NCBI GenBank assembly: GCA_020746875.1
Contig: JAGTJL010000001.1
Span: forward strand, 62,001 to 126,000
Direction of reading: 5' to 3'
Source of the DNA: Rhexocercosporidium sp. MPI-PUGE-AT-0058
Taxonomy: Eukaryota > Ascomycota > Leotiomycetes > Helotiales
Length of the DNA stretch: 64,000 bases
The notes beneath the pieces are model-generated. The model worked only from the letters and a program-made list of their open reading frames with translations, made no database searches and was not told where the DNA came from. The stretch's first letter is position 1, and every line of letters begins with the position of its first letter. Below are positions 1 to 11,711 of the stretch, piece by piece. The translations under genes and the position numbers were made by a program.

Positions 1-1428
1 GGTTGAGTCGACAAAATTCCAGTAGCTCTGACTTCGTACATGATCTCTCCAGCTTGGTTGAATTGGAAAGCCAAGATATATTCGTAGTTTGAGACCGTGA
101 TAATCGATTGCAGGACCAACTCTCGATTCCTCACCACAGCAGCACGACCTGTTCGGTAATTGGTATGCTTCCATCCAATACCAGCATCCTGTTCATGGAT
201 ACAAACACAGTTCGGCATCTCCAAAGGCTCTCCTTTGTCATCACTCAAGACAGCAGATAGATAACAGATCGATCCAAGACAATCACAACCCAGCTGCAAG
301 TTGTTCGCCATAATCCCTGCACCAGCATCACCAAGATCGAAGGCTGCCTTCTTGTGATATGGATGGCGAGGATCGGCGTAAGGAATGCTCATATCAGAGA
401 GCGAAAGTCTGAAGAAAAGAGGTCGGCCAGCGTAATACACGTCGTACAGAACCATTCCTTCTCGTTGATTGAAGCCGACTTTGAAGTCCCATTTCTGCCA
501 CGCAATGTTATGGCCTTGCTCACTGAATTTGGTGACTTCAAACGAGACTCCCTCTGGTTGAATGACATTCAGTGGCTTGATATCGGTTCGAAGTTCTTGA
601 GCTTCCGGAATGTACTCATTTGGTGGCTGAACCTTGTACGGAGCAGGTTCTTTGGTCGTCGCATCGGCGCCAGTGGGAAGGAAGTCAATCCTAGTAACTT
701 TCATTGTCTCGGCACAAATAACAGGAGAGATGCTGATCGGCATGGCATAATGGTTGCCATCAGGCTCGGAGGAGTTGCTGGGGTCTCGAATGTACAGGAA
801 GCATTGAAACATCTTTTCATTGTCGGAGAAAAGACCATCATTGACGCCATCGGATCCTATAATACATGTCAGATTTGCTTCCAAAACGTCGTGAACTTAC
901 CATAGATCCAAGGGTCACTGATAACAATCGTCCCCTCTGGAAGCTTCAACTTAGCAATTTCGGCCTTGACTCGCTCATCTTCTAAAGCAATCTGCTCAAC
1001 CCGAATGATTTCGTCCCCATCAGCATTACTGTGGACATTCGGTCCCAATCGAACGTTGCTCTCGACTTTCCCTTGACTCAAACTGACCACTGCTTCATGA
1101 AGTTTGTTCTATTCTATTAGCACTTATTAAATACAAGTAACGAACTGCTTACCGTGTTGCGAAGGTAGTAGAGAACGAAACTTCTCCTTTCAATAGTGGG
1201 GGTCGATTGTCCGGCATGTTCAGCTGCAAGAAAGGGAACCAACTCTGCCTTATTAGGCTCTTGCAGTGTGATGCTCTTAAATTGGACATTGGTATTCGCT
1301 GGCCATATCGATTTGATGATTTTTGCAGACTCGGAGATCTCGGTGGCAGTCAAAGGGCCGAGAGGGTGCTGTGGGAATGTCTTTCCCCCCACAAGTGAAA
1401 GGGAGCCGAGAATTTGTTCTGTCGACAT
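1..1428 (-). CDS. Copper amine oxidase (primary-amine oxidase), 5' part; C-terminus beyond left edge
   Basis: Oxidises primary amines to aldehydes with release of ammonia and H2O2, using copper and a self-generated topaquinone (TPQ). The spliced model has exons 1428-1153, 1108-901 and 856-1 with consensus GT-AG introns. The N-terminus (HPLGPLTATE, later YYLRNT) matches the N2/N3 domains. The catalytic domain shows AFDLGDAGAG, the region of the catalytic base Asp, and the TPQ signature TVSNYEY, whose modified Tyr is codon 84-86. The copper-binding histidines lie beyond the window. The ATG at 1428 is chosen because it opens the frame just before the family N-terminus. There is no obvious signal peptide, so a cytosolic or peroxisomal enzyme used for amines as nitrogen source is likely. 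Confidence 0.93.
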
Positions 1429-3468
1429 GGCTGGTCGATTGTTAATGTGAATGCCGGTGTAAAGAGAAGATGAGGGTGAGGGGTCTTTGGGACTTTATAT
1501 CATCAATGAGGGGCAAACTCCGGGTAAAAAACAACAGTCTCATTGGGTGTTGATCCCCACCCGAACCGTAAGCTTATCGGGGATGGAGGGGACTGGGTGA
1601 GAAGTGTCTGGTCCCCCGCCGACTTAGCGGCCCATCTCGCATGCACATACCGAAAGCAGCAATGTGGGGAAGGTTTCCACTATTTGAGCTTCAGGTTTCG
1701 AACCGCCAAGCTCCACGAGACTCGAGATAAAGATTGATTTCGTTCTAGCGGTGTAATATCTATGGAGATCGAAAGTAAGAGTAGAATGTTAATATGTATT
1801 TCTTACGAGTAGAGGGATCTAACTCGACCGGAATCCAAGAAATACTCACTAGGACATCCCTACACATCTAGTAAATGGAATATAACTTGCTCGGGAGAAC
1901 GAGGTGCAAGCTACTTGCCACCGTCAAATTGAAGACAGGTTTGAAAGAGGAGGGCTCTACTGTCTCTGCGGCACTCCGGTTATAGCCCAGTCATTTTCCC
2001 CCTTAAGTAGGTCGGACCCAGATGCTCGATTAAGAAAGATAGTCAACATACAGTCAGCCAAAACCGAAAGAGATTGCGAAATACAATTCAATAACAACCC
2101 TTGAGTCTTATTGAGGAATAAGCTGTTAATAGACATTTCAATTTCGAAGCCGAGAGTGGGGTTGATCGAATCGAGTAGACAGAACAAGGGCTCCCAACAT
2201 ACAGAAGCCAACGAAGTTCAAGAGCACCTCCCGTGACAACGGGGAAGAGCTCTGTTGACGCCGACCCACCATCGTAATGCCTCGTTCTTCATTTTTAAAG
2301 ACATAGTTTTAAACACAACCTTGTTCTCAATTCTGTTAGTCATCATTCGAGACTCTTGTTTCTATCTCTAGTTCTCCCGATAGCGGACTTTCACCTCTAA
2401 GGATCTGCTTTTGCTACGGATCTCCTCAAATCTCATTTATGTTATTAGAATACAAACCCATTTTTCACTGTAGTCAATAGCTATATACAAAATTTAAGAC
2501 ATTGTACCTTGAAGGATAGGAAGACTGTGGTGGTAACTACACACGAGACGCGACAAGACCTTTAAAAGAGAGATGCGTATATTTCGTCGCAGATACACGG
2601 CCAGTCCGTTAAACTGGCTGAAGAGACACATGACTTATTGAGGAGGATTAACAATGACGGAGGTTCAAAGCAGGAAGATTGACTGGATAATGGCTATTTC
2701 ATCAAGAGTGGGTAATGCACAGAAGCAGCGGGAAGGCAACCCAGACAGCTGCAACGAAGCATGAATGTTGGGGGACAAGGAGGTGCGAGAAGAAGAACAG
2801 AATACTAGTTTTTAAGAGTATTAGTCGTAAATTACACGAGTAGCCCAAAGCAAAAGCTAATAACGAAGATAAGAATGCCCTTTGCTTCCCCCGAGGAAGT
2901 AGTCTGAAATCTTATCTTACGATAAACCCTGGGGTGGCTGGAAAGGGGGGTAGGGACTTAACGAAATAAGCGCAGCACTAAATTAGCTCGTTCAACTAAC
3001 ATCCATGCCTTTTTCCCCTCTTAAATTTGCTCTCTTCAATGCGACTCACCAAATAGACAACTTCATTTTGATCTTTCCACCTAGCACTGGGAGAGCCGCC
3101 GCCACGTCTAGGTAGCTGTTCCTAACTCTTACCCGGAGCCGTTCATGGACTTATATCCAAGTATCACGTGCCTTTTCTCAAGTACAGTTGATACCTCGTT
3201 GTAGACGCTTATGGACACAGTAGCCTCGCAGATCACAAGGTCTAGACGCTATTGCAGTAATTGCACACCAAATTCTATTTCTGGCGCATATCTCGATTTC
3301 GTCCAAAGTCAACCAGGCTATTTTCCCATCGATTCGCATCGTTGTCAGCTGCAATACGACTCAGACTTTACCAAAGGCTCTTAATTCGCGTGGTTCACAG
3401 ACGACATCTCTGTCGAGGAATCAAGGAGCAGATTTATTTCCAATCTCGTAGCCTTCTTCGCCGTCTTT
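1429..3468. other. Intergenic region, no gene seen
   Basis: Divergent upstream region shared by the amine oxidase (minus) and the Zn2Cys6 regulator (plus). Open frames here are short, lack family features and do not splice together convincingly. A TATA-like stretch lies near 1494-1503, about 70 bp upstream of the amine oxidase ATG. Nothing else is recognised. Confidence 0.5.
1494..1503 (-). promoter_or_regulatory. TATA-like element of the amine oxidase gene
   Basis: On the minus strand the sequence reads tgatataaag, about 70 bp upstream of the ATG at 1428. That is a plausible core-promoter distance for a fungal gene. It rests on motif and position only. Confidence 0.3.
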
Positions 3469-5585
3469 ATGGACTCAGAGGGTAGGCGCAGCCAGCAAAG
3501 GACCGGATATCCTCGCCGGCGAGCCGTGGCAGCATGCTTAACATGCCGCGAAAGGAAACGAAAATGGTATGCATAGGGAGATTTCGTTGACTCGTATTCA
3601 TTAGTCACGAAGACGCCAGTTACTGATATTTCTACCGGTAGTGACAACTTAAGGCCAAGTTGTTCTTCATGTCTGCAAATTGAGACTCCATGCGAGTACA
3701 TCAAGAAAGACGCATCAACCTTTGATGCTTCATCACTTAGAATACTTGAGCAATTATCTGTAATTGAAGGTCTTGTAAGGGACATACATCCTTCCTCTTC
3801 CCCTGACTTGTCGTCGATGCCAGCAACCTCTAGCCGTCAAAGGCAGCCAGATATTGTACGCTCTCCAGAGCACAATGACTTCTCAGTTACCAATCGTGTA
3901 CAATTCAGCCTTGACTTGGAGGCTGGTCACAGACTATCGACCGACGAAATTCTACAGTGGCCTGTATTTGACGAGCTTCTATCCACCCTTCAACGTTTCG
4001 GATTTGTCGACCTTCACGGCTCTGAAGCTTATACCTACCTCAATGACCTTTTAACACAGTCTGATTCAGTCGCTTCAAACTGCCATTTTCAGTCTCTTCG
4101 GGAACTGTCCACGTCGGACGACATTTCATCAGAAGGTTCAGATATTGAACCACTTATTGACCACTTTTTCAACAGAATCAATATCAAGAATCCAATAGTC
4201 ACTCGACAAGATGCAAGCCAATACTGTCAGCGATACTGCGCACACAGATCTCTGTCAAACCTTGAAAACTGTCTTGTGTTGCTAATGTGTGCCTTGGGGG
4301 CTGTTTCGATGGAATTCGACCCTTCTGATGTGGCCCGAAGCCCCAGCAGCTCATCCAGTCCATCTTCCCGCCTCGCAAGTCTGAGATTAGGAGCTTGTTA
4401 CTTCGTCGCCGCCGAAAAGTGCTTAGGTTCTGCAATTTCAAGTGTCAGTAGTCTTGCGATCCAGTGCCTTTGCCTGGCCGGGTGAGTTATTCGAAATCTT
4501 ACCAACATCATTCATTGGCTAATGAGTCTCTGTGAGAAAGGATCTTTCACATGTATCTTATCAAACCTATGCACGCCTTGCGCATGTTTCATGCAGCCGG
4601 GTCCTCGCTACAGATTCTCGCATCTACCAGGTTAGTCTCCCAACCTCCTATCGAGCCAAGGGAAGATACAGAGGTCGTGCTGATAGTTTAAACCAGTGCG
4701 GGTTCGGCCGAAGGTAAATCACAAGTATACTCGAGTTTATTCTGGACGTGTTATAAATCGGAGCGGTTCGTCCATCACATAAAAGTTACCATGCCTTAAA
4801 TGTCTGACCCAAGCAGGGAAATTCTAGCAGAGATCCCCATCAGCGCCCCGGCTCTGAGACAACCTGGTTGGCCAGACTCATACCCTCTATCAAGCCAGCC
4901 AGCGAGCTTAGCCTCAGACATGTGGGCCTCCCACGAGGAAGACAGTTGGTATTTCTTCCTCTCAGAAATAGCTCTTCGACGAATCACAGACCAAGTCGCC
5001 GATGTGGTCTGCAAATATATCGATGCCAGGCAAAACTCTCACGACTCACTTGGTATCAAAGAACTCATACCTATCGTAGCCGAGTTTGAGCGGCAGGCCG
5101 AAACATTCAGAGAGCATCTGCCTCCGTCCATCCAGTTTCCCGATGTTCCCCAATTGGCAAGCACTGAGTGGCAACAATACAGTCGCGGACGCTTCTATCG
5201 CGTTCTGGAGCTTATGCACCGGCCTTTCCTCTTTACCGCTATCCACGAACCTGACTGCAGCGCTGTTATTCGGATACTAGCAGAAAAGGGACTCTTCAAC
5301 GCCTTGCGATACCTTCAACACAGTCATACCAGCCATCGCCACCACGGCACGTGGCTAATGCTCCGTAACGAGCTCAAGGCAGCGAGTCTCCTGCTCGCCG
5401 CCTCGAGATCAGAAGGGTTAAATATGCCTCCTGGATGGGAAGCTGCGATTACTAAGGTACTGGCCACGTTTGACTACTGGGCGCTAGAATTTCCATCTTG
5501 CAAAACATATTCTAGTGTGGTCCTGACTCTAGCCAATTCTTCTCTGGCCGCGGTTGAGGAGCATGGACCGATTAACTTTATTTGA
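3469..5585 (+). CDS. Zn2Cys6 transcription factor, 621 aa
   Basis: Five exons are inferred: 3469-3566, 3642-4481, 4541-4630, 4697-4765 and 4817-5585. Splicing the first intron restores the third zinc cysteine, which strongly supports the model. The binuclear cluster is at C23, C26, C33, C40, C43 and C50 (spacing 2-6-6-2-6), preceded and followed by basic residues. The middle part carries fungal-specific transcription factor landmarks: HMYLIKPMHALRMFHAAG followed by YSSLFWTCYKSER. It is a nuclear DNA-binding regulator. It lies tail-to-tail with the sugar-permease-like gene and near the lyase at 8881, so it may regulate them; that is inference. The target is unknown. Confidence 0.88.
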
Positions 5586-6045
5586 GCGCAATGATTCAGT
5601 CGAATTACATGTTTATTAACGAGTTGTTGTAAGCAGCCTCTAGAGATAAGGTAGCTACATCTTGTAATTTCAATCATCGAGCCATGACTGACTGCTGTAA
5701 CAACTCAGATCGTACGGCTCTATGGTTCACATATGTGTAAATCTCTAGGTAGAGGGTCGCCGCCGCTGATGGATGCTGTGGAATCATTGCGACTCAGGCG
5801 CTAGGTTGTGCTATGTGCGAGGCCAAAATCTGCTTGGCTACCCATAACAGAATCAACAAGAGCTTGGCATGTGTCCATAACGGTTTCACGTAGCAGAATG
5901 TAAAGCGATGGAAATGTTAGACTAGCAAAAGTGATTTCAGTACTTCTTCGTGTATTATAATCAAGGACACACGCAAGGTAACACGGTCACGCCCTTGAAC
6001 CACAATTGACCTACACGATGTACAGTACTTCTAAGAACTACTACC
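5586..6045. other. Convergent intergenic spacer
   Basis: Tail-to-tail spacer between the regulator and the permease. It presumably holds both 3' ends. No gene, repeat or RNA is recognised. Confidence 0.5.
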
Positions 6046-7973
6046 TCACTTCGAAAGAACCTCGTGACAAGCAACTTTCTCCTTCTCATTTTCATCCTCA
6101 TCGATCCTGCTGCTCTCCACATCGACCATGCCAGGGTTCTCCAACCTGTCAAAAATGCGAGACACGCCCTCGAGGGTTTTGCCCTTTGTCTCCGGAAAGA
6201 GAAGCCAGACCTCAACGATGAATAGGGCATCAAGGATACAGAACAGAATGTAGTATTTCCAGCCCAATTTGGCCATGGCGATGGGATTGCAAACCTGGCC
6301 AACAATTAACACTAAGTTGGTCACGATCAAGGTGAAAGCGACGCCCCAGCTTCGCCATTCGTAAGGGAAGAGCTCTGTCGGGTACGAGTAGAGGAGCGGC
6401 GTCAATGCAATATCGTAGTGGAAATAGAAGATGAAGAGCATAGGAATGACAGCAAAACCGTATCCAGCGGAGCCGGTAGCATCGAATTGGGCGTTGAGAA
6501 TCGTCCAAATCTGATCCTTGTCAGTATAATTTGAGGACAGGAGGGCGTCAGAAGCCCATATCAAGTGGTATACGTACGACATACGATACGGTCATTCCTA
6601 TAGCACTGATTTGGAAGAGGAGACGACGTCCCAGAATGTCCACCATCATGGCTCCACCTCCGACCGTGGCAAGAAGATTAAAGATCTGCAGCCCGCCGTT
6701 GATGAGAGACTGATGCGTAGGATTAGTGATGCCAACGCCATCGAGGACGAGCGTCAGATAGTAGGACACAACCGTGTTACCAGACCATTGAGCAGCTATA
6801 GCGACCAGGGCAGAAATAAGAAGGCGGCGGCGATTTGCAGGGCTAGTCAGCATCTTCTTGATTGTTGGCCGCTTCTCCGAATTGGTTTCTGTTCGCACAG
6901 CTTCCCGAATCTGAGCAACTTCGTGGACGACGAGCTGGGAATCTTCATCGCCAGCGGCATGGTACTTGACCAGCAGCACACGAGCTTCTTCATCTCGACC
7001 CTTTGCGATGAGGTACCTGTGCAGGAAACTAGTCAGTTGAAAGAGTCAGAAACATGAAACGGCGTATAACTACCCACCTAGGCGACTCTGGTAGCCAGTA
7101 GGAGATTAAAAGCTGGAAAAATGGAGCGCCTCCTTGGAGCAGTGTCGGGATCCTCCAGCTCCAGTCTCCAGTCATTTTGAGTGTACCGAAGGTAATCCAA
7201 GCGGCGGCGATGGCGCCAACAAACTGAAAACGTGTCTGTCAGTGTATTGATGGCTAAGAATCGCTCAGCAACGGGTTTCTACTCACATAAAAGCAATGGT
7301 ATAGCGCTGTAGCCCGTCCACGATGAGTCGGGTACGCCAGCTCTGCCAGCAAGATCGGGCTGGGTTGGGACATGACTCCGCAGCCGAATCCCAGGAAGAA
7401 GCGCGAGAAGATCAAGATTCCCAAGTTGACAGAGGCGGCTTGAATGGCAGCGCCAATCACTGTGAGCGAAAATGCGAGGACCAGTGACTTCTTGCGTCCG
7501 AATCGGTTAGAGAAGGGGGCAACAAAGAGGAATCCGATGATTTTGCCGGCTGGCATCATGGCATTGATAGCTCCCAACTTGGCCTTTGCAGGGTAGTTGT
7601 AATATAATTTCCAGTTCGGGTTGATCTGCAGAGCGTTCATCATGGCGCCTTCCCAGAGCATTAGCTTTCTATTCTCCATTGACACGAGTCTTCTCCAAAT
7701 GCAAGCAATTACTCACCATCATATCCCACTGTAGCAGCAGACATGCAGCAGATGCAAAGAAGGGCATTGAGTCGTACAAGATGCATTTGTGTCCACCATG
7801 GTTTCTCATCGGCCGGGAGGGCCTGAATGACACCGTATGATTAGTTGATTGGCCGCGAGTGGTTTGTAAAGGGATTATATTAAACATACCGCTGCAAGTT
7901 CTGGGCCGACAAGACGAATATTGTCGGCCAACCGCTCTTCAGCGCTCTTCTTGGGACGACCAAGCAAAGCCAT
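6046..7973 (-). CDS. MFS transporter of the lactose permease / sugar porter type, 535 aa
   Basis: Six exons are inferred: 7973-7890, 7822-7717, 7648-7287, 7223-7078, 7016-6578 and 6516-6046. All phases agree. The N-terminus (LGRPKKSAEERLADNIRLVG) and the first membrane segment ending GYDG are typical of the fungal lactose-permease-like branch. Sugar-porter features follow: NRFGRKKS in loop 2-3, GFGCGVMSQPSP, PESPR before the central loop, DILGRRLLFQ in loop 8-9, and PYEWRSWG near the C-terminal half. Twelve membrane segments are expected at the plasma membrane, with proton symport. The start is fixed because an in-frame stop lies just upstream. It is divergent from the lyase at 8881, with 907 bp between the ATGs. 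The substrate is unknown; this branch also carries acids and glycosides. Confidence 0.9.
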
Positions 7974-8880
7974 GGTCTTCGTGCTTCAAGAACGGGTCTG
8001 GTGAAGCAGGACTTGAAGTCTTCAATGAAGGAGAAGGTGGAGGTCCTGGAGAACTGAGGGTTTTGCGGTGGTGATGCAACAAAAGACTTCATCCACAGCT
8101 GGCAGATCAGAGGATTTATACCTAGGAAGAATCAATTTGATGCCCATGCCTAGGTGGGTATGAGATCTATGTTATCAAAAGCTGCCGCCACTCCCCGCAG
8201 AGTTCCATACCCAGACGACAGTCGGTCCCAACGACGAAGCCTAGAAAGGTAGGGTATGCCCTGGGACTTTGGAGAGCTTGGATCAGACTACACATGAGCA
8301 GCCTTGTTATCACTGCAGCCTCTACACGAGTACTACGGAGTAGGCAAATGGTCCACGTATGTATGCCGGTCCTCCCTTCCCAGATGCCCTCGCGCACGCT
8401 CCCTCCGCAAAATTCAGTTGGCGGGAGAAATGGGCGAATGGACACTCCACCATGAGCTGATGATAAGGTAAGTGGCGCAAAGAAAAAATACTTTAGTAAG
8501 TATATCCGGCGGGGAAGAGCGGCACCTGTACCCTTGTGGGCAAGTTGCTTAAGACTTTAGGACCGCGGGGAGTGTCGGCAATGTAAACAGGACAGGGTAC
8601 ACTGGTATGCTTCGGCAGGGTATGTCGCTTAGCCGCAGTAAGCTCTAATCCCAAAGCCTGTGCATTGTTTTTGAGCGAGTTGATAGATAGCCAGGAGACA
8701 TCCGAGCTCTCATCATGTTGCAAGGATTTTATTTGTTGTCCCTAGCCACAGTGTCTATCGGAATTCATAAGAAGGTCGTGTGTTGGAATATGGCCTGCGT
8801 CAATTTCTTCTTTTCTTCTCTTCTCCGTCATCTCAGTCCTCAAGCATCACATTGAAGAAGAGAAAAAGGGAGAAACCACC
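7974..8880. promoter_or_regulatory. Divergent promoter between permease and lyase
   Basis: The 907 bp separating two divergent start codons holds no convincing gene. On the minus strand TATAAAT lies at 8114-8120, about 140 bp upstream of the permease ATG. Two CGG half-site pairs of the kind bound by Zn2Cys6 dimers are visible: CCG-G-CGG at 8506-8512 and CCGCGG at 8563-8568. A pyrimidine-rich tract at about 8808-8835 and the context accaccATG precede the lyase start. Actual binding is not shown. Confidence 0.4.
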
Positions 8881-10476
8881 ATGTCAACAGTCATGCCCAT
8901 AACCAGCGCCACGCTTCCAACAGCCAAACGCAGACGCAACAGTACTACGCCAGTGACGGTGCCGGATGCAAGTCCTCATGTGTCGTTGACGGAGAACCGC
9001 CTTGGAACTCGAGCTTCTCGTCTGCTGATTACACATGTGAATAAGGTCGAGCTGGACGATGAGCTTGTCAGTATCGATGAGTATGTGCTCACCGACCTCG
9101 CCCATGCTGTTATGCTCACACGCACGGGAATCTTCGACGCACAGCACGGCCGTGGCATCGTCCAGGCTCTTCTCGATCTTCGCTCTGGGAATGCGGCTGC
9201 AATTCTGGCAGCGGATCCTGAGGTTGGAACGCTGGGCCTTCAGATCGAGCAATATCTTGAAAAGGTACTGGGACCCAAAGGGCGCGATATTCAGCGTGCC
9301 CGGAGCCGCATCGATCAAAAGGCGACCAACTGGCGCCTCATTAACCGCGCGAGCCTGACAGAAGTTATTGAAGAGATGATACGTCTCAGTTCTGAAGTCC
9401 TGGCAACTGCTGAGCGATACTGTGGCGCCATCATGCCTGGGTACACTCATCTGCAGCACTCACAACCCACGACCATCGACCATTACCTCAATGCCCACTA
9501 CTGGGCCATGTCACGAAGTGTCGACCGACTCCTCGATGCCTACGACCGTCTCAATCTCAGCCCTCTTGGCGGCGCAGCCTACAGCGGAACTTCGTGGCCT
9601 ATCAATCGTACCGAGACAGCTGCCTACCTGGGATTCGACCATCCAATTCTCAATGCCCGAGACGCCGGTCTGGCCTCACTTGATATGGGTGCTGAGCTCG
9701 CTGGTGTTCTGGCTGCGACCCTCTCTGCCATCAGCCGGCTCGCCTCCGACCTGAATTACTGGTCCTCAAGTGAAGTGGGTCTCGTGCGCATTGATGCATC
9801 ACTCTGTGGCACTTCTAGCATGATGCCCCAGAAACGGAACCCCATGGTCTTGGAGCGTATCCGGGGTCTCGCTGGGGTTGCAGTAGGCTGGGCTGCAAGT
9901 CAACTAGGTGTTATGCACACAGCCACATCTACAGATGTCGACCAAGCCTATATACATAACCTACTACCCAGCCAGTGCGCTGAGACAATGGGAGCTGTTG
10001 CTTTACTACGCGAAGTTCTTACCACAATCGTCTTTGATGTGCCCGCCATGCGTATTTCGGCTGGTAAACACTGGTCTACTGCGAGCGCCCTGGCAGATGC
10101 GCTCGTTGCTTCGCGCGGTTTGAGCTTCCGTGATGCTCACGAGAGTGTCGCCCACCTGGTCGCCACCCACGAGCGTGCCGGCGTCAATGATGGCGAGCTA
10201 CGTGACGAGCTTATTAAGGATAAGGCCCTCAAAGCTTTCTCGGCTTCTGAGCTGAGGACCATTCTCGACCCAGAAGCCTTTGTCGCCTCGAGGACCAGCC
10301 CGGGCGGCACCTCCGTCGGAGCACGTTGTGAGCTCACAGCTGCTGCCTCATCCGACCTGGATGACAAAAAGAAAAGACTTCAAACCCGCATAGATCATGT
10401 CGCCGAAGGGCTCGAGCGACTCCTGACAGATGCGCAGTCTATCACTTCCCTAGTAACGCAATCAAGTTCTCGCTAG
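8881..10476 (+). CDS. Argininosuccinate lyase-superfamily (ASL-like) lyase, 531 aa, single exon
   Basis: Member of the fumarase/aspartase/ASL superfamily, which eliminates an amine (or other group) from a succinyl moiety to give fumarate. The closest fit is ASL. Residues 142-146 (SRIDQ) match the ASL SRNDQ motif. GYTHLQ at 187-192 carries the conserved Thr-His, and GTSSMMPQKRNP at 310-321 is the flexible catalytic loop with Ser, Lys and Asn. Differences from arginine-pathway ASL are an about 35-residue N-terminal extension, Ile144 where ASL has Asn, and DAGLASLDMG in place of the ASL Asp-Ala-Thr/Ser-x-Arg-Asp region. The catalytic chemistry is probably intact but the substrate may differ. It has no introns and is divergent from a permease. 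Acting as a dedicated catabolic lyase is inference. Confidence 0.85.
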   Translation: MSTVMPITSATLPTAKRRRNSTTPVTVPDASPHVSLTENRLGTRASRLLITHVNKVELDDELVSIDEYVLTDLAHAVMLTRTGIFDAQHGRGIVQALLDLRSGNAAAILAADPEVGTLGLQIEQYLEKVLGPKGRDIQRARSRIDQKATNWRLINRASLTEVIEEMIRLSSEVLATAERYCGAIMPGYTHLQHSQPTTIDHYLNAHYWAMSRSVDRLLDAYDRLNLSPLGGAAYSGTSWPINRTETAAYLGFDHPILNARDAGLASLDMGAELAGVLAATLSAISRLASDLNYWSSSEVGLVRIDASLCGTSSMMPQKRNPMVLERIRGLAGVAVGWAASQLGVMHTATSTDVDQAYIHNLLPSQCAETMGAVALLREVLTTIVFDVPAMRISAGKHWSTASALADALVASRGLSFRDAHESVAHLVATHERAGVNDGELRDELIKDKALKAFSASELRTILDPEAFVASRTSPGGTSVGARCELTAAASSDLDDKKKRLQTRIDHVAEGLERLLTDAQSITSLVTQSSSR

Positions 10477-11711
10477 ATTACAATTTGGATGCCTGGTTAA
10501 GCGAATGTCAATATTACAACAGGCGAATTAAGTAACCAGGTACGGTGGATAGCTTCCTCCTAAAATCACGACACGTAATAAGCTATTTAAGCGACTCTAC
10601 GAGACTTACAGGCAAGCCTTATGAAGTTTTATGTATATTAATTCGGTTCATGTTGCCTGAGCGTATTTTAATTATTGTATTCAGACCTTGAGCTAACCAG
10701 ATTTTTGAAATTTTCGTGCATCACTTCTCATGCTTCGCGAAATGTCTCCACACAAGGCTCTCTTTGAAATTAGATTGACAAATTGATATGAATGTCGTAG
10801 GCCAATGGTTTCAAACAGTAAGAGTATCATCAGTAGAGCACGGAGTACTCAGTGCGCTCGGGTAGCCAGGTCTTTCTCTTCTTCTTTGTAATGTTACTTG
10901 ATTATGATTGGCAAACAGCCCAAAGATTATAAATCACACATATCAAGTCGTCTTACCTTTCTTGGGAAGGTAGTCAGCAGCGACACCCCCGCATCTAACT
11001 GTCCATCTCATTTCTCTAATATTCTTCGCTGATCTCGAAAAAAATATTCTTTGACAAGGCTTGTCATAATCTTTTGACGTACGCACGTCAATCTATTTGA
11101 GCTCACCAGCTGATTCGAAGTAAGTATGCACAGTACTAGAGTTACATCAGTGACGGTGACAGAATTGGGTCAAAAGTTTATGACTTCAAAGCATAGCTGA
11201 GTTACATCTGTGGCACTGAGAAACTTATTGCGATTCATCAGAAGCTTGAGTCTAGACAGATTAGTTGCATCAACATATAATCACAATATATATCTTCACC
11301 TCCTTACCCACAGTTTGGTGTTCCTACGGCTGGCTCGTGCGGGCGGCTGCGGCCAATCAGAAGCCCTGCCCCCACGGGACAACGTCCTCATTCTCCAGAA
11401 ATCACTTCAGTGTAAGATAGATTAGAGGTTCTGCCCACGCTGGCAGCCGGGCTGGACGTTTTTCCGTACCGAGGACCAGCCTCATTTTTTTGTGAATACT
11501 TTGAACCTATGTATGGTACAACTAAAGGCGTGGAGAAACGCCTGTTCAATGTGCCGCATAAACATCCAATAATAAGGATTGCGATGATCTGCCTAGCTAA
11601 GTCGATTTTTAGGCCAATCAACAGGCGGGGCAGCTCGTAGCTTTCGATGGACTTTGGATTTTGGACCGGCCGCGCAAATCTACTATTGCACCTCGGACTC
11701 CCGTACCCAAC
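10477..11711. other. Intergenic region, no gene seen
   Basis: AT-rich stretch downstream of the lyase and upstream of ceramide glucosyltransferase. Frames are short and unsupported. No repeat or RNA gene is recognised. Confidence 0.5.
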
